DNA of 64,000 nt from DATAXI01 sp963756185 (GTDB lineage: Bacteria; Verrucomicrobiota; Verrucomicrobiia; Chthoniobacterales; Chthoniobacteraceae): the NCBI GenBank assembly GCA_963756185.1, contig CAVWMS010000002.1, forward strand, positions 744,001-808,000, in the 5' to 3' direction. The translations under genes and the position numbers were made by a program. The notes below the pieces were generated by a model that did no database searches, was not told where the DNA came from, and worked only from the letters and a program-made list of their open reading frames with translations. Shown piece after piece: positions 29,401 to 36,464 of the stretch; the stretch's first letter is position 1, and each line of letters opens with the position of its first letter.

Positions 29401-29523
29401 ATCGGCGGCCGCCTCGAAATCGAGTCCGCGCCGGGAAACGGGACGCGCGTCCGCTTCGTTTATCCCTGCCAGGAAATCGAGTCGTCAAAAAAATCCGCTG
29501 CCATTTGCTCGAAGGAAGCATAG
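26452..29523 (+). CDS. Module B propeller sensor histidine kinase
   Basis: About 1023 aa from the Met at 26452; 26458 is an alternative, and the open frame extends to 26344 without signal-peptide logic. The layout equals the module A kinase: signal peptide (LTLVCAVALLSLEALPAHA), propeller repeats (DGYLWIATSQGVFRFDG, GNLWLTTLDDGIKQL, GSIWIGFLGGGLGRL), a Y_Y_Y domain (ENNQYRYMLEGYDKQWIDAG), one membrane helix and the H-box AKDLHDDLGGSLTKI. The catalytic ATPase carries HNLFLVVKEALHN and DNGRGFD. Identity to the module A kinase is high along the whole length. The first propeller blades diverge more than the Y_Y_Y-to-kinase part, so the two may sense different ligands. Its regulator starts 20 bases downstream. 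Confidence 0.92.
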   Translation: MAMFLPRLRLTAIHPWLTLVCAVALLSLEALPAHAQRDWSVRGWSSDSGLPVDEDYGLAQGADGYLWIATSQGVFRFDGTRFAAIAVPELAHEYDNMCNVVYAAPDGSIWWALDHGRAVRWCQGETSAWRVAQGMPNGLPTSICQNRDGTVFIGYHRDGVAEIKDGKVKLFFTPAGEPEPSRCYVASDGDGNAWCVSGKRLLEFRNGDFIQVGDLPTGSHSGLMAARTGGLWVEDWHMLRHFAVPGGHEDQEIALPTDIGSVTALYEVAAGALWIGTSDSPRSGLYQYANGQLAPVGVERRQVTSITADREGNLWLTTLDDGIKQLRPALIRFLNIGSGLPAWGRVCSFVKDGAGQLWVVLEDNSVFCQTGDQWKQIREFSRSPDSIGKATAVDVAPDGSVLIATSDNALFTCADANSTPVPLPGAPALYHVITILSSTTGDLWISANRAQLARMRDGKVTEMMNPELATAPLLAQGANGDLLMAGTGHTGEGCLYHFAGGKIVDLPFPGSGEYPIHALWQDKDGSIWIGFLGGGLGRLKDGHFTRVTAKDGLADDYVYQVLPDGQGRIWLISSTGLSRIDTAEFDRFASGESDHLRVVSFAPEERDIATEAVTRSIGLYVGYCCRIIGDELWFSYGNGILIVNPGAWACNNIAPPVVIEAVQVDGRDVPMGAPTPQPLKLAPSHSRLEFDYAALSFAAPENNQYRYMLEGYDKQWIDAGTERQAIYSRLAPGNYRFRVVACNSDGIWNEVGAGVPFTVTPFFWQTWWFRLLLLFVFACIVGALVRYLSHRRFQVRLRALERQAALDQERDRIAKDLHDDLGGSLTKIALLGELTLKQQAVPAVMGEQVKQISSEVRQVIKSLDATVWAVNPHNDTLADMIDYIGQFALDFLATAGIRCRIDTPDFPDHRPLSSEARHNLFLVVKEALHNIVRHAQAGEVWLRLLINPRSIAMTIEDNGRGFDQALACAGADGLRNMRHRMEAIGGRLEIESAPGNGTRVRFVYPCQEIESSKKSAAICSKEA

Positions 29524-29543
29524 GAGTATGGAGTTGTAAGCCT

Positions 29544-30170
29544 ATGCCAATCACAGTTTCCATCGTCGAAGATGACAGCGAGACGCGAAAACGGCTGCTT
29601 GCCCTGCTCGGCATAGACGCGCGCATCGCCTGCCTGAATACTTACGGCACCGGCGAGGAGGCGCTCGCCGGCCTCTCGTCCCAGCCGCCGGACGTGGTCC
29701 TCATGGATATCAAGTTGCCCGGTATGAGCGGCATCGAATGCGTTGCCAAGCTCAAGGCCAAATGGCCGAAGCTGGCGATCCTGATGATCACCACCTACGA
29801 TCAGCGCGACCTCATTTTCGATTCCCTGCGCGCCGGCGCCAGCGGCTATCTGCTCAAGAACATGCCGGCCTCGGAGTTGATCCAGGCCGTCGAGCAAATC
29901 CACGCCGGCGGCGCGCCGATGTCGATGCAGATTGCCCGCAAGGTGGTCGATCATTTTCACCAGATCGAACAGCCGGTGTCCGATGTCGAGAAACTGACGC
30001 CCAGGGAGCAGGAAATCCTCGCCCTCCTGGCCCGGGGCTATTTTTACAAGGAGATCAGCGAGAAATTGAACGTCAGCCTCAGCACCGTGGCCACTCACCT
30101 TCGCCATATTTACGAGAAGCTGCATGTCCAGTCCCGGACCGAGGCGACGGCCAGGTTCTTTGGCCGGTAG
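29544..30170 (+). CDS. Module B NarL/LuxR-type response regulator
   Basis: 208 aa from the Met at 29544 (MPITVSIVEDDSETRKRL); an in-frame Met at 29505 lies inside the kinase 3' end and is rejected. A GGAG about 10 bases upstream serves as ribosome site. The receiver Asp is in DVVLMDIKLPGMSG and the Lys in YLLKNMPA. The LuxR domain reads LTPREQEILALLARGYFYKEISEKLNVSLSTVATHLRHIYEKLHV. The DNA-recognition helix differs from module A (SLSTVATHLRHI versus TLNTVKVHVQHI), so overlapping but not identical targets are possible. Confidence 0.93.
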   Translation: MPITVSIVEDDSETRKRLLALLGIDARIACLNTYGTGEEALAGLSSQPPDVVLMDIKLPGMSGIECVAKLKAKWPKLAILMITTYDQRDLIFDSLRAGASGYLLKNMPASELIQAVEQIHAGGAPMSMQIARKVVDHFHQIEQPVSDVEKLTPREQEILALLARGYFYKEISEKLNVSLSTVATHLRHIYEKLHVQSRTEATARFFGR

Positions 30171-30313
30171 GGAGCGTTGAAAGGGGATCGGGTGCGTATC
30201 GTCTAAACTGACGATGGCAGACTGATTAACACACGGGCTATTCTCTGGGCAGTTGAGCTGGGCTAACGCCATTGGTTGCCCGGTTCTGGCACAGCCTAAC
30301 TCCCTTCCCGTTA

Positions 30314-30346
30314 AGATGTTGCGCAAACGTCCGATGGGGATCTGGC
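30314..30346 (+). pseudogene. Remnant of a third PEP-CTERM gene 3' end
   Basis: The bases around 30319-30340 (TTGCGCAAACGTCCGATGGG) nearly repeat the last codons of PEP-CTERM gene A (ctgcgcaaacgtccgctggg), which encode the basic LRKRP tail. They are followed, as in both intact copies, by a GCGCAG-containing spacer and the GCC-TC-CCGG hairpin. Nothing upstream encodes the rest of the protein. This looks like the residue of a third module lost by recombination. Confidence 0.6.
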
Positions 30347-30365
30347 TAGTAGCGCAGCGAGTAAT

Positions 30366-30395
30366 GCCTCTCCGGTCATTGGGGGCCGGGGAGGC
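30366..30395. terminator. Third copy of the PEP-CTERM-associated hairpin
   Basis: GCCTCTCCGG and CCGGGGAGGC pair over 10 positions with one T-G wobble. It follows the third PEP-CTERM remnant at the same spacing as in modules A and B. It also lies just beyond the 3' end of the convergent glycosyltransferase gene and could affect that transcript. Confidence 0.5.
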
Positions 30396-30421
30396 AGCTT
30401 CGTTTTTACACATCGCACGCC

Positions 30422-31599
30422 CTACCTCGCGGCCACCGCCTCCTGGCATATTTGCAGCAGCTTGCGGCCGTGCTGGCGGGCAAACTCCTTTTCCCGGGCC
30501 AGGCATTCCGCTTCGCGTGCCAGGCTTGGCCCCGGATCGAGTGCGGGCCAGTGCCGTTCGAGACGTCCGCCAGTTCATCCGGTCGATTCCATTCGAAAAA
30601 TCCCAGCGCATCCGGCGCCTGCTCGCGATGGGTGGCAATTGCCGAACAGATCACCGGGCGGCCCAGCGCCTTGGCATCCTGCACGCTGGTGCTCCAGCCT
30701 TCGCTTTGCGACGGCTGCAGGATCAGCGCGGCGGCGCGCAGCAGCGCGATCAATTCCTTATATGGCACCTGCCCAAGCACAGTCACCTGTCCGGCCAGCC
30801 CCAACTCCGCGATGCGCTGCAATAGTTCCGAGACCGTCCGGTTGTTCGGATCGCGAAAGTCGCTCGGCTGGCCGGTCATCACCACCGGCAGCCTCAGGCC
30901 GCGCTCCCTGAGAAGCGCCACCGCGTCGACAACCGTGCGGTGATTCTTGTGCTGCCAGAATTGATTGGCCACCAGCGCGAATTTTTCCGGCAAATGGTAT
31001 TTGCGCAGCGTCTCGCCCGGGTCCGCCCCTTCGGGCGGATGAAACGCGAAAAGTGATGGAAACGGCAGCACCCGCGCCTTGGCCGTGTGCTCGGGCATGA
31101 AGGAGGCCATGTCGTTGCGCGCGCTTTCGCTCGAAAGCAGCACCAGCCGCGACCGCTCCGCCAGTTCCCGGAACACGCGGTCCCGGCTCGCCTGCGCCGC
31201 CTTCGAGTAATAGTCCGGCCAATGCCGGTATTGGAAATCGGGAATCCAGCCGATGGTCGGCACCGGCGGGCGCGGCGTATCGACCTGCACCAGTGGCAGC
31301 ACGACGGAAGCCTTGTAACGCAGCGCGGTCTCATACACCTCGGATTTTTCGCCAAGTCCCTGCATCGAGCGCAGCAGGCGTTCGCCGGGGCGATAACGCG
31401 GCGCCTTGAAATGCCGGATGGTCGCCGGGACCGGATCGTCCTGCTTTTCGCTTCGTTTTCTCGAAAGCAGCAGCAGGTCGAATGACCGCCCCTCCCTCCC
31501 AGCGGCCAGGCTTTCCACCAGCATCCGCGTGTAGCTTTGGCCCGCCTTCCACCACTCGACCGTCATGTTCACCACCGCTATGCGCGTCAGATCACCCAT
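30422..31599 (-). CDS. Family 4-like glycosyltransferase (one frame break near the 3' end)
   Basis: About 392 aa once one missing base near 30561 is restored. As sequenced the frame drifts after GFFEWNRPDELADV and runs to 30406; the other frame continues naturally with ERHWPALDPGPSLAREAECL and stops at 30422. The GT-B C-terminal domain is clear: PEKFALVANQFWQHKNHRTVVDAV, VTVLGQVPYKELIALLRAAALILQPSQSEGWSTSVQDAKALGRPVICS, with the E-x7-E-like nucleotide-sugar site in SEGWSTSVQDAK. It transfers a sugar of unknown type, likely to envelope polysaccharide. The start at 31599 (MGDLTRIAVVN) overlaps the epimerase stop by 8 bases. Confidence 0.82.
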
Positions 31600-32503
31600 G
31601 GGCCTGCCAGCGGGAAATGGTTTCGGCAAGACCGTCGCGCAGCGGGCGGGGATGCCAGTTCGGCGCCAGTTGCCGCATCCGCGCGATATCGGCCTGCCAG
31701 TGTGGAGGGTCGCCCGGCCGTGCGATTCCGCGGCAGGTCAGCATCTTGTGGATATCGCAGACGCGCTTCAATTCCTCGTACAATTGGGCCACGGAGGTTG
31801 CGTTCCCGCTCGCGACATTCACGACGTTGCACCCGCGTTTCGGCTGCTGCGCCAGCGCCAGAAAGGCCGCGCTCACATCGTCGATGTGAAGAAAATCGCG
31901 CGTCTCGCTCCCGGTTCCCTGGAGTTCGACCACCGTGTACTCGCCCGCCAATTGCCGGTAAACTTCCCAGACCAGAAGCCGCCGTTGCGACGCCCCATAG
32001 ACGGAAAACAGCCGGCAGACGACCACGCGCAGGCCCAGGCACTCGGCGGCCTCGCGGCCCAGCAACTCGCAAGCGGCCTTGTGAAATCCGTACGGGGAAA
32101 TGGGCGCAACCGCGCCGCTTTCAGCCACCGGCAGCGTCGCGGGATTTCCATAGACGGCGGCGCTCGAGGGAATCAGGAGGGCCGGTGAGATTCCCGCGCG
32201 GCGGATGCCGTCGATGGTGTTGGCCAGCGTCATCGCGCTGGCGCGCAAATCCTCGAGCGGTTCCGCCAGCGATCCGGCCACGGACGCGCTGCCGGCAGCA
32301 TGCAGGACCACCTCCGGATGCCATTCCCGAAAGAGGGGCGAGAGGTCCGAGTGCAGGCTGTCCGCGTGTGCATGCTCGCCGGGCCAGTCCGTCTCCGGCT
32401 GCGACGAGCGGCTGATGCCGAGCACCTGGTGGCCGGCCGCAGCGGCGTACCGGGCAAAGCTTCCGCCGATGAACCCGCGGCTTCCGGTGATCGCAATTTT
32501 CAT
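31592..32503 (-). CDS. NAD-dependent sugar epimerase/dehydratase
   Basis: 303 aa extended-SDR protein. The Rossmann motif MKIAITGSRGFIGG is at the start (TGxxGxxG); the catalytic Ser region is LIPSSAAVYGNP and the Y-x3-K is PYGFHKAACE. It probably converts a nucleotide-sugar (UDP-glucose/galactose or GDP/dTDP type; not decidable). It is between a hexapeptide acyltransferase (ATGA overlap upstream) and a glycosyltransferase (8-base overlap downstream), so the three make one polysaccharide operon. The frame continues upstream only as a shadow of the acyltransferase gene. Confidence 0.9.
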   Translation of the reverse strand: MKIAITGSRGFIGGSFARYAAAAGHQVLGISRSSQPETDWPGEHAHADSLHSDLSPLFREWHPEVVLHAAGSASVAGSLAEPLEDLRASAMTLANTIDGIRRAGISPALLIPSSAAVYGNPATLPVAESGAVAPISPYGFHKAACELLGREAAECLGLRVVVCRLFSVYGASQRRLLVWEVYRQLAGEYTVVELQGTGSETRDFLHIDDVSAAFLALAQQPKRGCNVVNVASGNATSVAQLYEELKRVCDIHKMLTCRGIARPGDPPHWQADIARMRQLAPNWHPRPLRDGLAETISRWQAHG

Positions 32504-33228
32504 GGCAGGTCTCCCAGCGCCGTGCTGCCGGCCAGCTTCGGCCCCTTGCAGCGCGGGTAATCGCGCCGCAGCACCGCCTCGTACTCGCGCTCGTCGGGCA
32601 GGGGCTTCTGATCGCTCCACTCCTCGATCGGAACCCATTCACCGCGCGCGCCGTCGTAGCGGCGCAGGATGCGCGCCGGATTTCCCACCGCGAGCGAGAA
32701 AGGCGGGATGTCCCGCGTCACCACGGTGCAGGCGCCGATGATCGAGCCATGCCCCACGCGAACATTTCCCAGGACGGTGACATCGGCGCCCAGCCAGCAA
32801 TTGACGCCGATATTGATTTCCCCCTCGGTGGTGACGCCGCTTCTGATGTACGGAATGAAAGGCGAGGTGAAGATGTGGTCCGCGCCGAGGAACCGGCAAT
32901 CGGTGCCGGTCAGGCAATAGGCGCCGAGCCGGATGCGCCGGGCCGCGGAGAAAAAATTGCGCCGGCCCACGAAGCAATTGTCCTCGATCACAATCGCCTC
33001 ATCGTCTGTCTCCCGGTGATTCACATTCAGCCACGAATATTCGCCAACTACGCAATCCTGTCCGATGCGCACGTTCTTCCAGCCGAGCACCTGCACCGTT
33101 GCATCGAGAAAGGTGTTCCCGCCCACGTGAGCCTTGCGATACTTGCGCGCAGCTTCCGCCCGGGCTTCGGCCTCCGGGTCGGCGGGTTTCGGTTTGGAGC
33201 GTCCAAAAAGGCTCATGGAACGCCGCAC
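32500..33228 (-). CDS. Hexapeptide-repeat (left-handed beta-helix) acyltransferase
   Basis: 242 aa; a second Met at 33216 (MSLFGRSKPK) is an alternative start. Imperfect hexapeptide repeats run through the middle (VRIGQDCVVGEYSWLNV, INIGVNCWLGADVTVLGNVRVGHGSIIGACTVVTRDIPPFSLAVGNPARILRRY), ending in the XAT signature A-GNPA. These enzymes acetylate sugars or antibiotics with acyl-CoA. The active-site His is probably in the GHGSIIGA turn. Operon position with an epimerase and a glycosyltransferase points to O-acetylation of an envelope polysaccharide. Confidence 0.85.
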   Translation of the reverse strand: MRRSMSLFGRSKPKPADPEAEARAEAARKYRKAHVGGNTFLDATVQVLGWKNVRIGQDCVVGEYSWLNVNHRETDDEAIVIEDNCFVGRRNFFSAARRIRLGAYCLTGTDCRFLGADHIFTSPFIPYIRSGVTTEGEINIGVNCWLGADVTVLGNVRVGHGSIIGACTVVTRDIPPFSLAVGNPARILRRYDGARGEWVPIEEWSDQKPLPDEREYEAVLRRDYPRCKGPKLAGSTALGDLP

Positions 33229-33292
33229 CCTATCAAAAACGGCCCGGCAGGCTACAAGAGTTGAATGAGGAGGCGCGGAGTTCCGGCAGGCA

Positions 33293-33703
33293 TCACACCG
33301 CCTCGTCCGGGCCGGCGGCCCGGCCGAAGGTGGCCATCAGGATCCGGGTAAATTTCACCGTGTCGGCCAGGAAGGCGGCGGGGATCAGCAGCAGGCTTCC
33401 ATATTGCATGATGATGAGGTCCCAATACTCGATGCCGTGAGGCGGAAAAAACCAGATGGCCGCCGCAAAACAGGCGCACGCCGCGGCATTGAAACTCACG
33501 TGGAGGGCCGATAGCGGAAGGATCCGGCGGCGAAATTCAGCGACCCGCTCCGGGTAATCATCGAGCAGCACCTTGAGGTGATTCTGCATAATTTTGCGGG
33601 GAAGGAGCCGGGCAAGCCGGGCATGAAAGGTTTTCATCGCATCTGCCGAGAGGTAGCGGAAAATGCCGGCGGCAGCCATGAGGAGGAGGAACGGGGGAGT
33701 CAT
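33293..33703 (-). CDS. Hypothetical small membrane protein
   Basis: 136 aa with hydrophobic segments at about residues 3-17, 67-87 (LHVSFNAAACACFAAAIWFF) and 98-115 (LIIMQYGSLLLIPAAFLADTV), separated by a charged loop (KTFHARLARLLPRKIMQNHL). No family recognised. It lies alone between the polysaccharide operon and the CAP-domain gene on the same strand. Function unknown. Confidence 0.6.
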   Translation of the reverse strand: MTPPFLLLMAAAGIFRYLSADAMKTFHARLARLLPRKIMQNHLKVLLDDYPERVAEFRRRILPLSALHVSFNAAACACFAAAIWFFPPHGIEYWDLIIMQYGSLLLIPAAFLADTVKFTRILMATFGRAAGPDEAV

Positions 33704-33794
33704 TGTAGCGAGTAGATTACTTTTTTATCACACTTCCGCGCTTTTTCAAAGACGGTTTTTGAAATCCGTGCGCGCGCCGCCTTTGATCGAACTC

Positions 33795-34430
33795 CTAATA
33801 GGTGAATCCGCGCCACGGATCGGCCATGACGACCCTTTGCCCCTTCTCGGCGAAACCCTCGGCGAAATCGATGACGCACATCGCGCCGTACTGGGCATGC
33901 GGGCCGCAGGCGGCGCCGGCCACCTTGAAATCGCGGCAAAAGATGTTTTTGCGGTGCCCGTGGCCGGGAACGCCCTGGTCCACGATGAGCGTCACCACGA
34001 TGGACCGGGCATCCGAGTAGCCATAGGAGATGTTCTCGCCGGCCCGGCCGGTCCATTGACCCCACCGCGCCATCCGGGACCATGGGCTGCTGCCGTCGTT
34101 TCCGCTGTGGCCTACGGCGCCCGTGGCGCCTTGATCGGCCACCTGATTGCGGGCGCTCATCATCAGGCCCTGGACGGATTCCAGCGGGTCGATGGGATGC
34201 TGCCGGCGCAGGAAGGCCTCCGCCTCGGCCACGCAGCGGGGATCGGCCCCGGGGAGGGCGCGCATGCAGGCGTCGACGATGTCGGCGTATTGGAGGGGAT
34301 GAGTCCGGGCGAGGTTGATCTCGTCCAGGACGGCCGAATCGGTCGAAGCGAGGCAACCCAGGGAGGTGAGAAGCAGAAAGAGGAGCGGAAGGAGGGCGCG
34401 ATGCACGGGCTTTATGGGGAGCAGGCGCAA
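33795..34430 (-). CDS. CAP/SCP-domain secreted protein
   Basis: 211 aa. N-terminal signal, possibly lipoprotein type (LLFLLLTSLGCLAST), then a CAP domain: DEINLARTHPLQYADIV, a conserved His in AVGHSGNDGSSPWSRM, GENISYGY and VPGHGHRKNIF. These are the four signature elements of bacterial CAP/SCP proteins, which are usually secreted with uncertain activity. Further Cys residues (FCRDF, ACGPH, MCVIDF) may form disulfides in the periplasm. It is divergent from the secreted protein gene at 34559. Confidence 0.85.
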   Translation of the reverse strand: MRLLPIKPVHRALLPLLFLLLTSLGCLASTDSAVLDEINLARTHPLQYADIVDACMRALPGADPRCVAEAEAFLRRQHPIDPLESVQGLMMSARNQVADQGATGAVGHSGNDGSSPWSRMARWGQWTGRAGENISYGYSDARSIVVTLIVDQGVPGHGHRKNIFCRDFKVAGAACGPHAQYGAMCVIDFAEGFAEKGQRVVMADPWRGFTY

Positions 34431-34520
34431 TGCCAGCCGGGCCTGCCCCGGGATTGCCCGAATTGCGGGCCAAAGACAACCGATAACAAAAAAAATCGAC
34501 CAATAGCCAAAATCTCACTG

Positions 34521-34548
34521 TTGACGCCCCAATGATCCCTGATATTCT
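34521..34548 (+). promoter_or_regulatory. Candidate sigma-70 type promoter of the 34559 gene
   Basis: TTGACG at 34521-34526 and TATTCT at 34543-34548 are separated by 16 bases. The ATG at 34559 would lie only a few bases after transcription start, so the mRNA would be nearly leaderless, and no Shine-Dalgarno is visible. The match is fair, not decisive. Confidence 0.4.
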
Positions 34549-34558
34549 GCCAGTAACT

Positions 34559-35224
34559 ATGAAGACCCTCCTCGCCATACTACTGAGCTTTATTGTGTGT
34601 GAGGCCCCCGTCCTCGCCATTCATGGCGGGTATACATTAGGCGGTGGACTCTCGGTTATCGGCACGTATGCCGGCGTCATGATACCGACGGAGGATACGC
34701 CGCTGGTGAGCGCGACTACGGGTCTTAGCTCCGGCTTCGGGACCAACTCGCTCGGTTTGTTCGAACTGAGCATGCCGACAGACGGTCTTGGCACCGGCGG
34801 GGTTGCGCTTTTCTCCGGCAACCAGCAAATGGAAGGCACCATCGTGGCTTCGCAGAATCCTGACAGCGCGGCTGCGTTGATCGGCGTCATCAATGTCACG
34901 GGTGAAGTGCAGACAGCTTCGTTCAACGGCGGGATATTCTTCGGCCAGGCTTCGGTGACGCAAATTACCGGCAATGCCGGGGGCGCGCTGAGCGCCTCGG
35001 TGGTTGCGGGTGGCGTAGATTCGCCCACAGGTACCAACCTCACCGGAACGGCGAATCTCGTCGTGGATGTGGCCGAGACCGATACGAACGGCAATACGGT
35101 CCTGATCCCCACGGACAACATCATTTTCCAAGTGGACGGCTTCCAGCAATCGGTTTCGCCGGGATTGGATACCAGCGGTCTTCCTGGCGCCCTTGGCGCC
35201 AACGGAGCAGGGGGCGGGGGGTAG
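34559..35224 (+). CDS. Exported hypothetical protein
   Basis: 221 aa from the Met at 34559 (MKTLLAILLSFIVCEAPVLA), a clean signal peptide; the open frame starts 27 bases earlier but that extension is not a signal sequence. The mature part is rich in Gly, Thr, Val and Ala, beta-like (GVMIPTEDTPLVSATTGL, GIFFGQASVTQITGNAGG) and ends in a Gly run (GANGAGGGG). I know no family name. It precedes a prepilin-like gene by about 40 bases, so the two may be cotranscribed. Confidence 0.6.
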   Translation: MKTLLAILLSFIVCEAPVLAIHGGYTLGGGLSVIGTYAGVMIPTEDTPLVSATTGLSSGFGTNSLGLFELSMPTDGLGTGGVALFSGNQQMEGTIVASQNPDSAAALIGVINVTGEVQTASFNGGIFFGQASVTQITGNAGGALSASVVAGGVDSPTGTNLTGTANLVVDVAETDTNGNTVLIPTDNIIFQVDGFQQSVSPGLDTSGLPGALGANGAGGGG

Positions 35225-35266
35225 TCCCTGGCGAGAGGGCAGCCTGTTGAAAGGATAGTTTCCCCC

Positions 35267-35833
35267 ATGCGCATGCGCGCCTTCGCTGTCAGGCGGATTC
35301 CCGAAGGCTATTCGCTTCTGGAGCTCTGCACCACGATAGCGGTTATTTGCATCATCGCGACGCTGCTGGTGCCGGCTTACGAGGTGGTGAGGATGCGGTT
35401 GGACAAGGCGAGTTGCATGAACAACCTGCGGGAGCTTTACGTGGGCGGCAATGCCTATCTTCAGGAGTATGAGCATTGGCCGCAGGTGAATCCGGCATTG
35501 CTGGAGGGGGGCAACAGTTCGACTTACGACGAGGCGTGGATCGAGGCGCTGCTGCCTTTCGGAGTCAACCGGATCAACTGGATCTGCCCCACCGTCGAAC
35601 GGGACCTGGGCGGCCCCGATTACACGCAGCCGGCGAATTATCGGACCGATTACGTGGCGATGCCGTTCGACTCGAAAAACTACACGCCTTACCGGTGGCC
35701 TTTCTATCCCTGGTTCGTGGAGCGGGGCAATGTCCATGGAAATGGCAATTTGATGATCCTGGCAAATGGCGCCGTGACGGAACTTGGGGAGTCGCAATAC
35801 GCCGCGGAAACGAATTCGCCGAACCAGCATTAA
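35267..35833 (+). CDS. Type II/IV pseudopilin-like protein with N-methylation motif
   Basis: 188 aa. The prepilin leader reads RRIPEGYSLLELCTTIAVICIIATLLVPAYEVVR: Gly before the cleavage site, Glu at +5, and a hydrophobic N-terminal helix. The remainder (CMNNLRELYVGGNAYLQEYEHWPQ and later NLMILANGAVTELG) matches the many short G-type pseudopilins of Planctomycetes/Verrucomicrobia. It should be processed by prepilin peptidase and sit in the inner membrane. Its role (secretion or other) is unknown. Its end overlaps the convergent ITPase gene by 4 bases. Confidence 0.8.
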   Translation: MRMRAFAVRRIPEGYSLLELCTTIAVICIIATLLVPAYEVVRMRLDKASCMNNLRELYVGGNAYLQEYEHWPQVNPALLEGGNSSTYDEAWIEALLPFGVNRINWICPTVERDLGGPDYTQPANYRTDYVAMPFDSKNYTPYRWPFYPWFVERGNVHGNGNLMILANGAVTELGESQYAAETNSPNQH

Positions 35834-36432
35834 TCAGGCTGTGCGGCCAGCCAGGCGGCGGCCTGCCCGAGCGCGCGGGAGCGGTGGCTGAGGCGGTTTT
35901 TGGTTTCCGAATCGAGTTCGGCAAAAGTCTGGCGATATCCGTCCGGGATAAAGAGCGGGTCGTAGCCAAATCCTCCCGTTCCCGCCTCGGCGAGCACAAT
36001 CCGGCCTTCCACGGTCCCGGAAAAAGTGGCGAGGATCGAGCTGCCGCGGGCGACGGCCATGGCGCACTGAAAACGGGCGGTGATCGGCTCTTCGGCGCCG
36101 TGGTTATGGCGGGCCAGCTCGGCGAGGAGACGGTCGCGGTTCTGCTTGTCGGTGGCGTTTTCGCCGGCATAACGCGCGGAACGGATGCCGGGCGCGCCGG
36201 CGAGCAGATTGACTTCGAGGCCGGAGTCGTCGGCGAGCACGAGGCCATCGAGAAGGCATGCGGCGGCCAGGGCCTTGATGGCGGCGTTTTCGGCGAAAGT
36301 CGCACCGTTCTCGTCGGGCTCATCGAGATCGCGGCGTTGGGAAAGGTCCTCGACCAACCAGTCCGGGCCGAGGATGGCGGCAATCTCGGCGGTTTTGTGG
36401 CGGTTTCGCGTGGCGACAATCAACTTCCGCAT
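35830..36432 (-). CDS. rdgB: dITP/XTP pyrophosphatase (RdgB/HAM1)
   Basis: 200 aa, usual length. It hydrolyses dITP, ITP and XTP to monophosphates, keeping deaminated purines out of DNA. Signatures present: IVATRNRHKTAEI (phosphate binding), TFAENAAIKALAA, LADDSGLEVNLLAGAPGIRSARYAG, GFGYDPLFIPDG and a late LSHRSRA, all in family order. The gene converges with the pseudopilin gene. It has 30-odd bases between its start and the stop of the PDZ protein upstream on the same strand. Confidence 0.95.
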   Translation of the reverse strand: MRKLIVATRNRHKTAEIAAILGPDWLVEDLSQRRDLDEPDENGATFAENAAIKALAAACLLDGLVLADDSGLEVNLLAGAPGIRSARYAGENATDKQNRDRLLAELARHNHGAEEPITARFQCAMAVARGSSILATFSGTVEGRIVLAEAGTGGFGYDPLFIPDGYRQTFAELDSETKNRLSHRSRALGQAAAWLAAQPD

Positions 36433-36464
36433 CGGGCTCGGGCGGGGTCAAAAAATCGCGCGGC

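Noticed and set aside
30171..30313. Possible additional small gene between the module B regulator and the remnant
   Set aside because: No frame with start, ribosome site and sensible composition; only the PEP-CTERM remnant and the hairpin follow.
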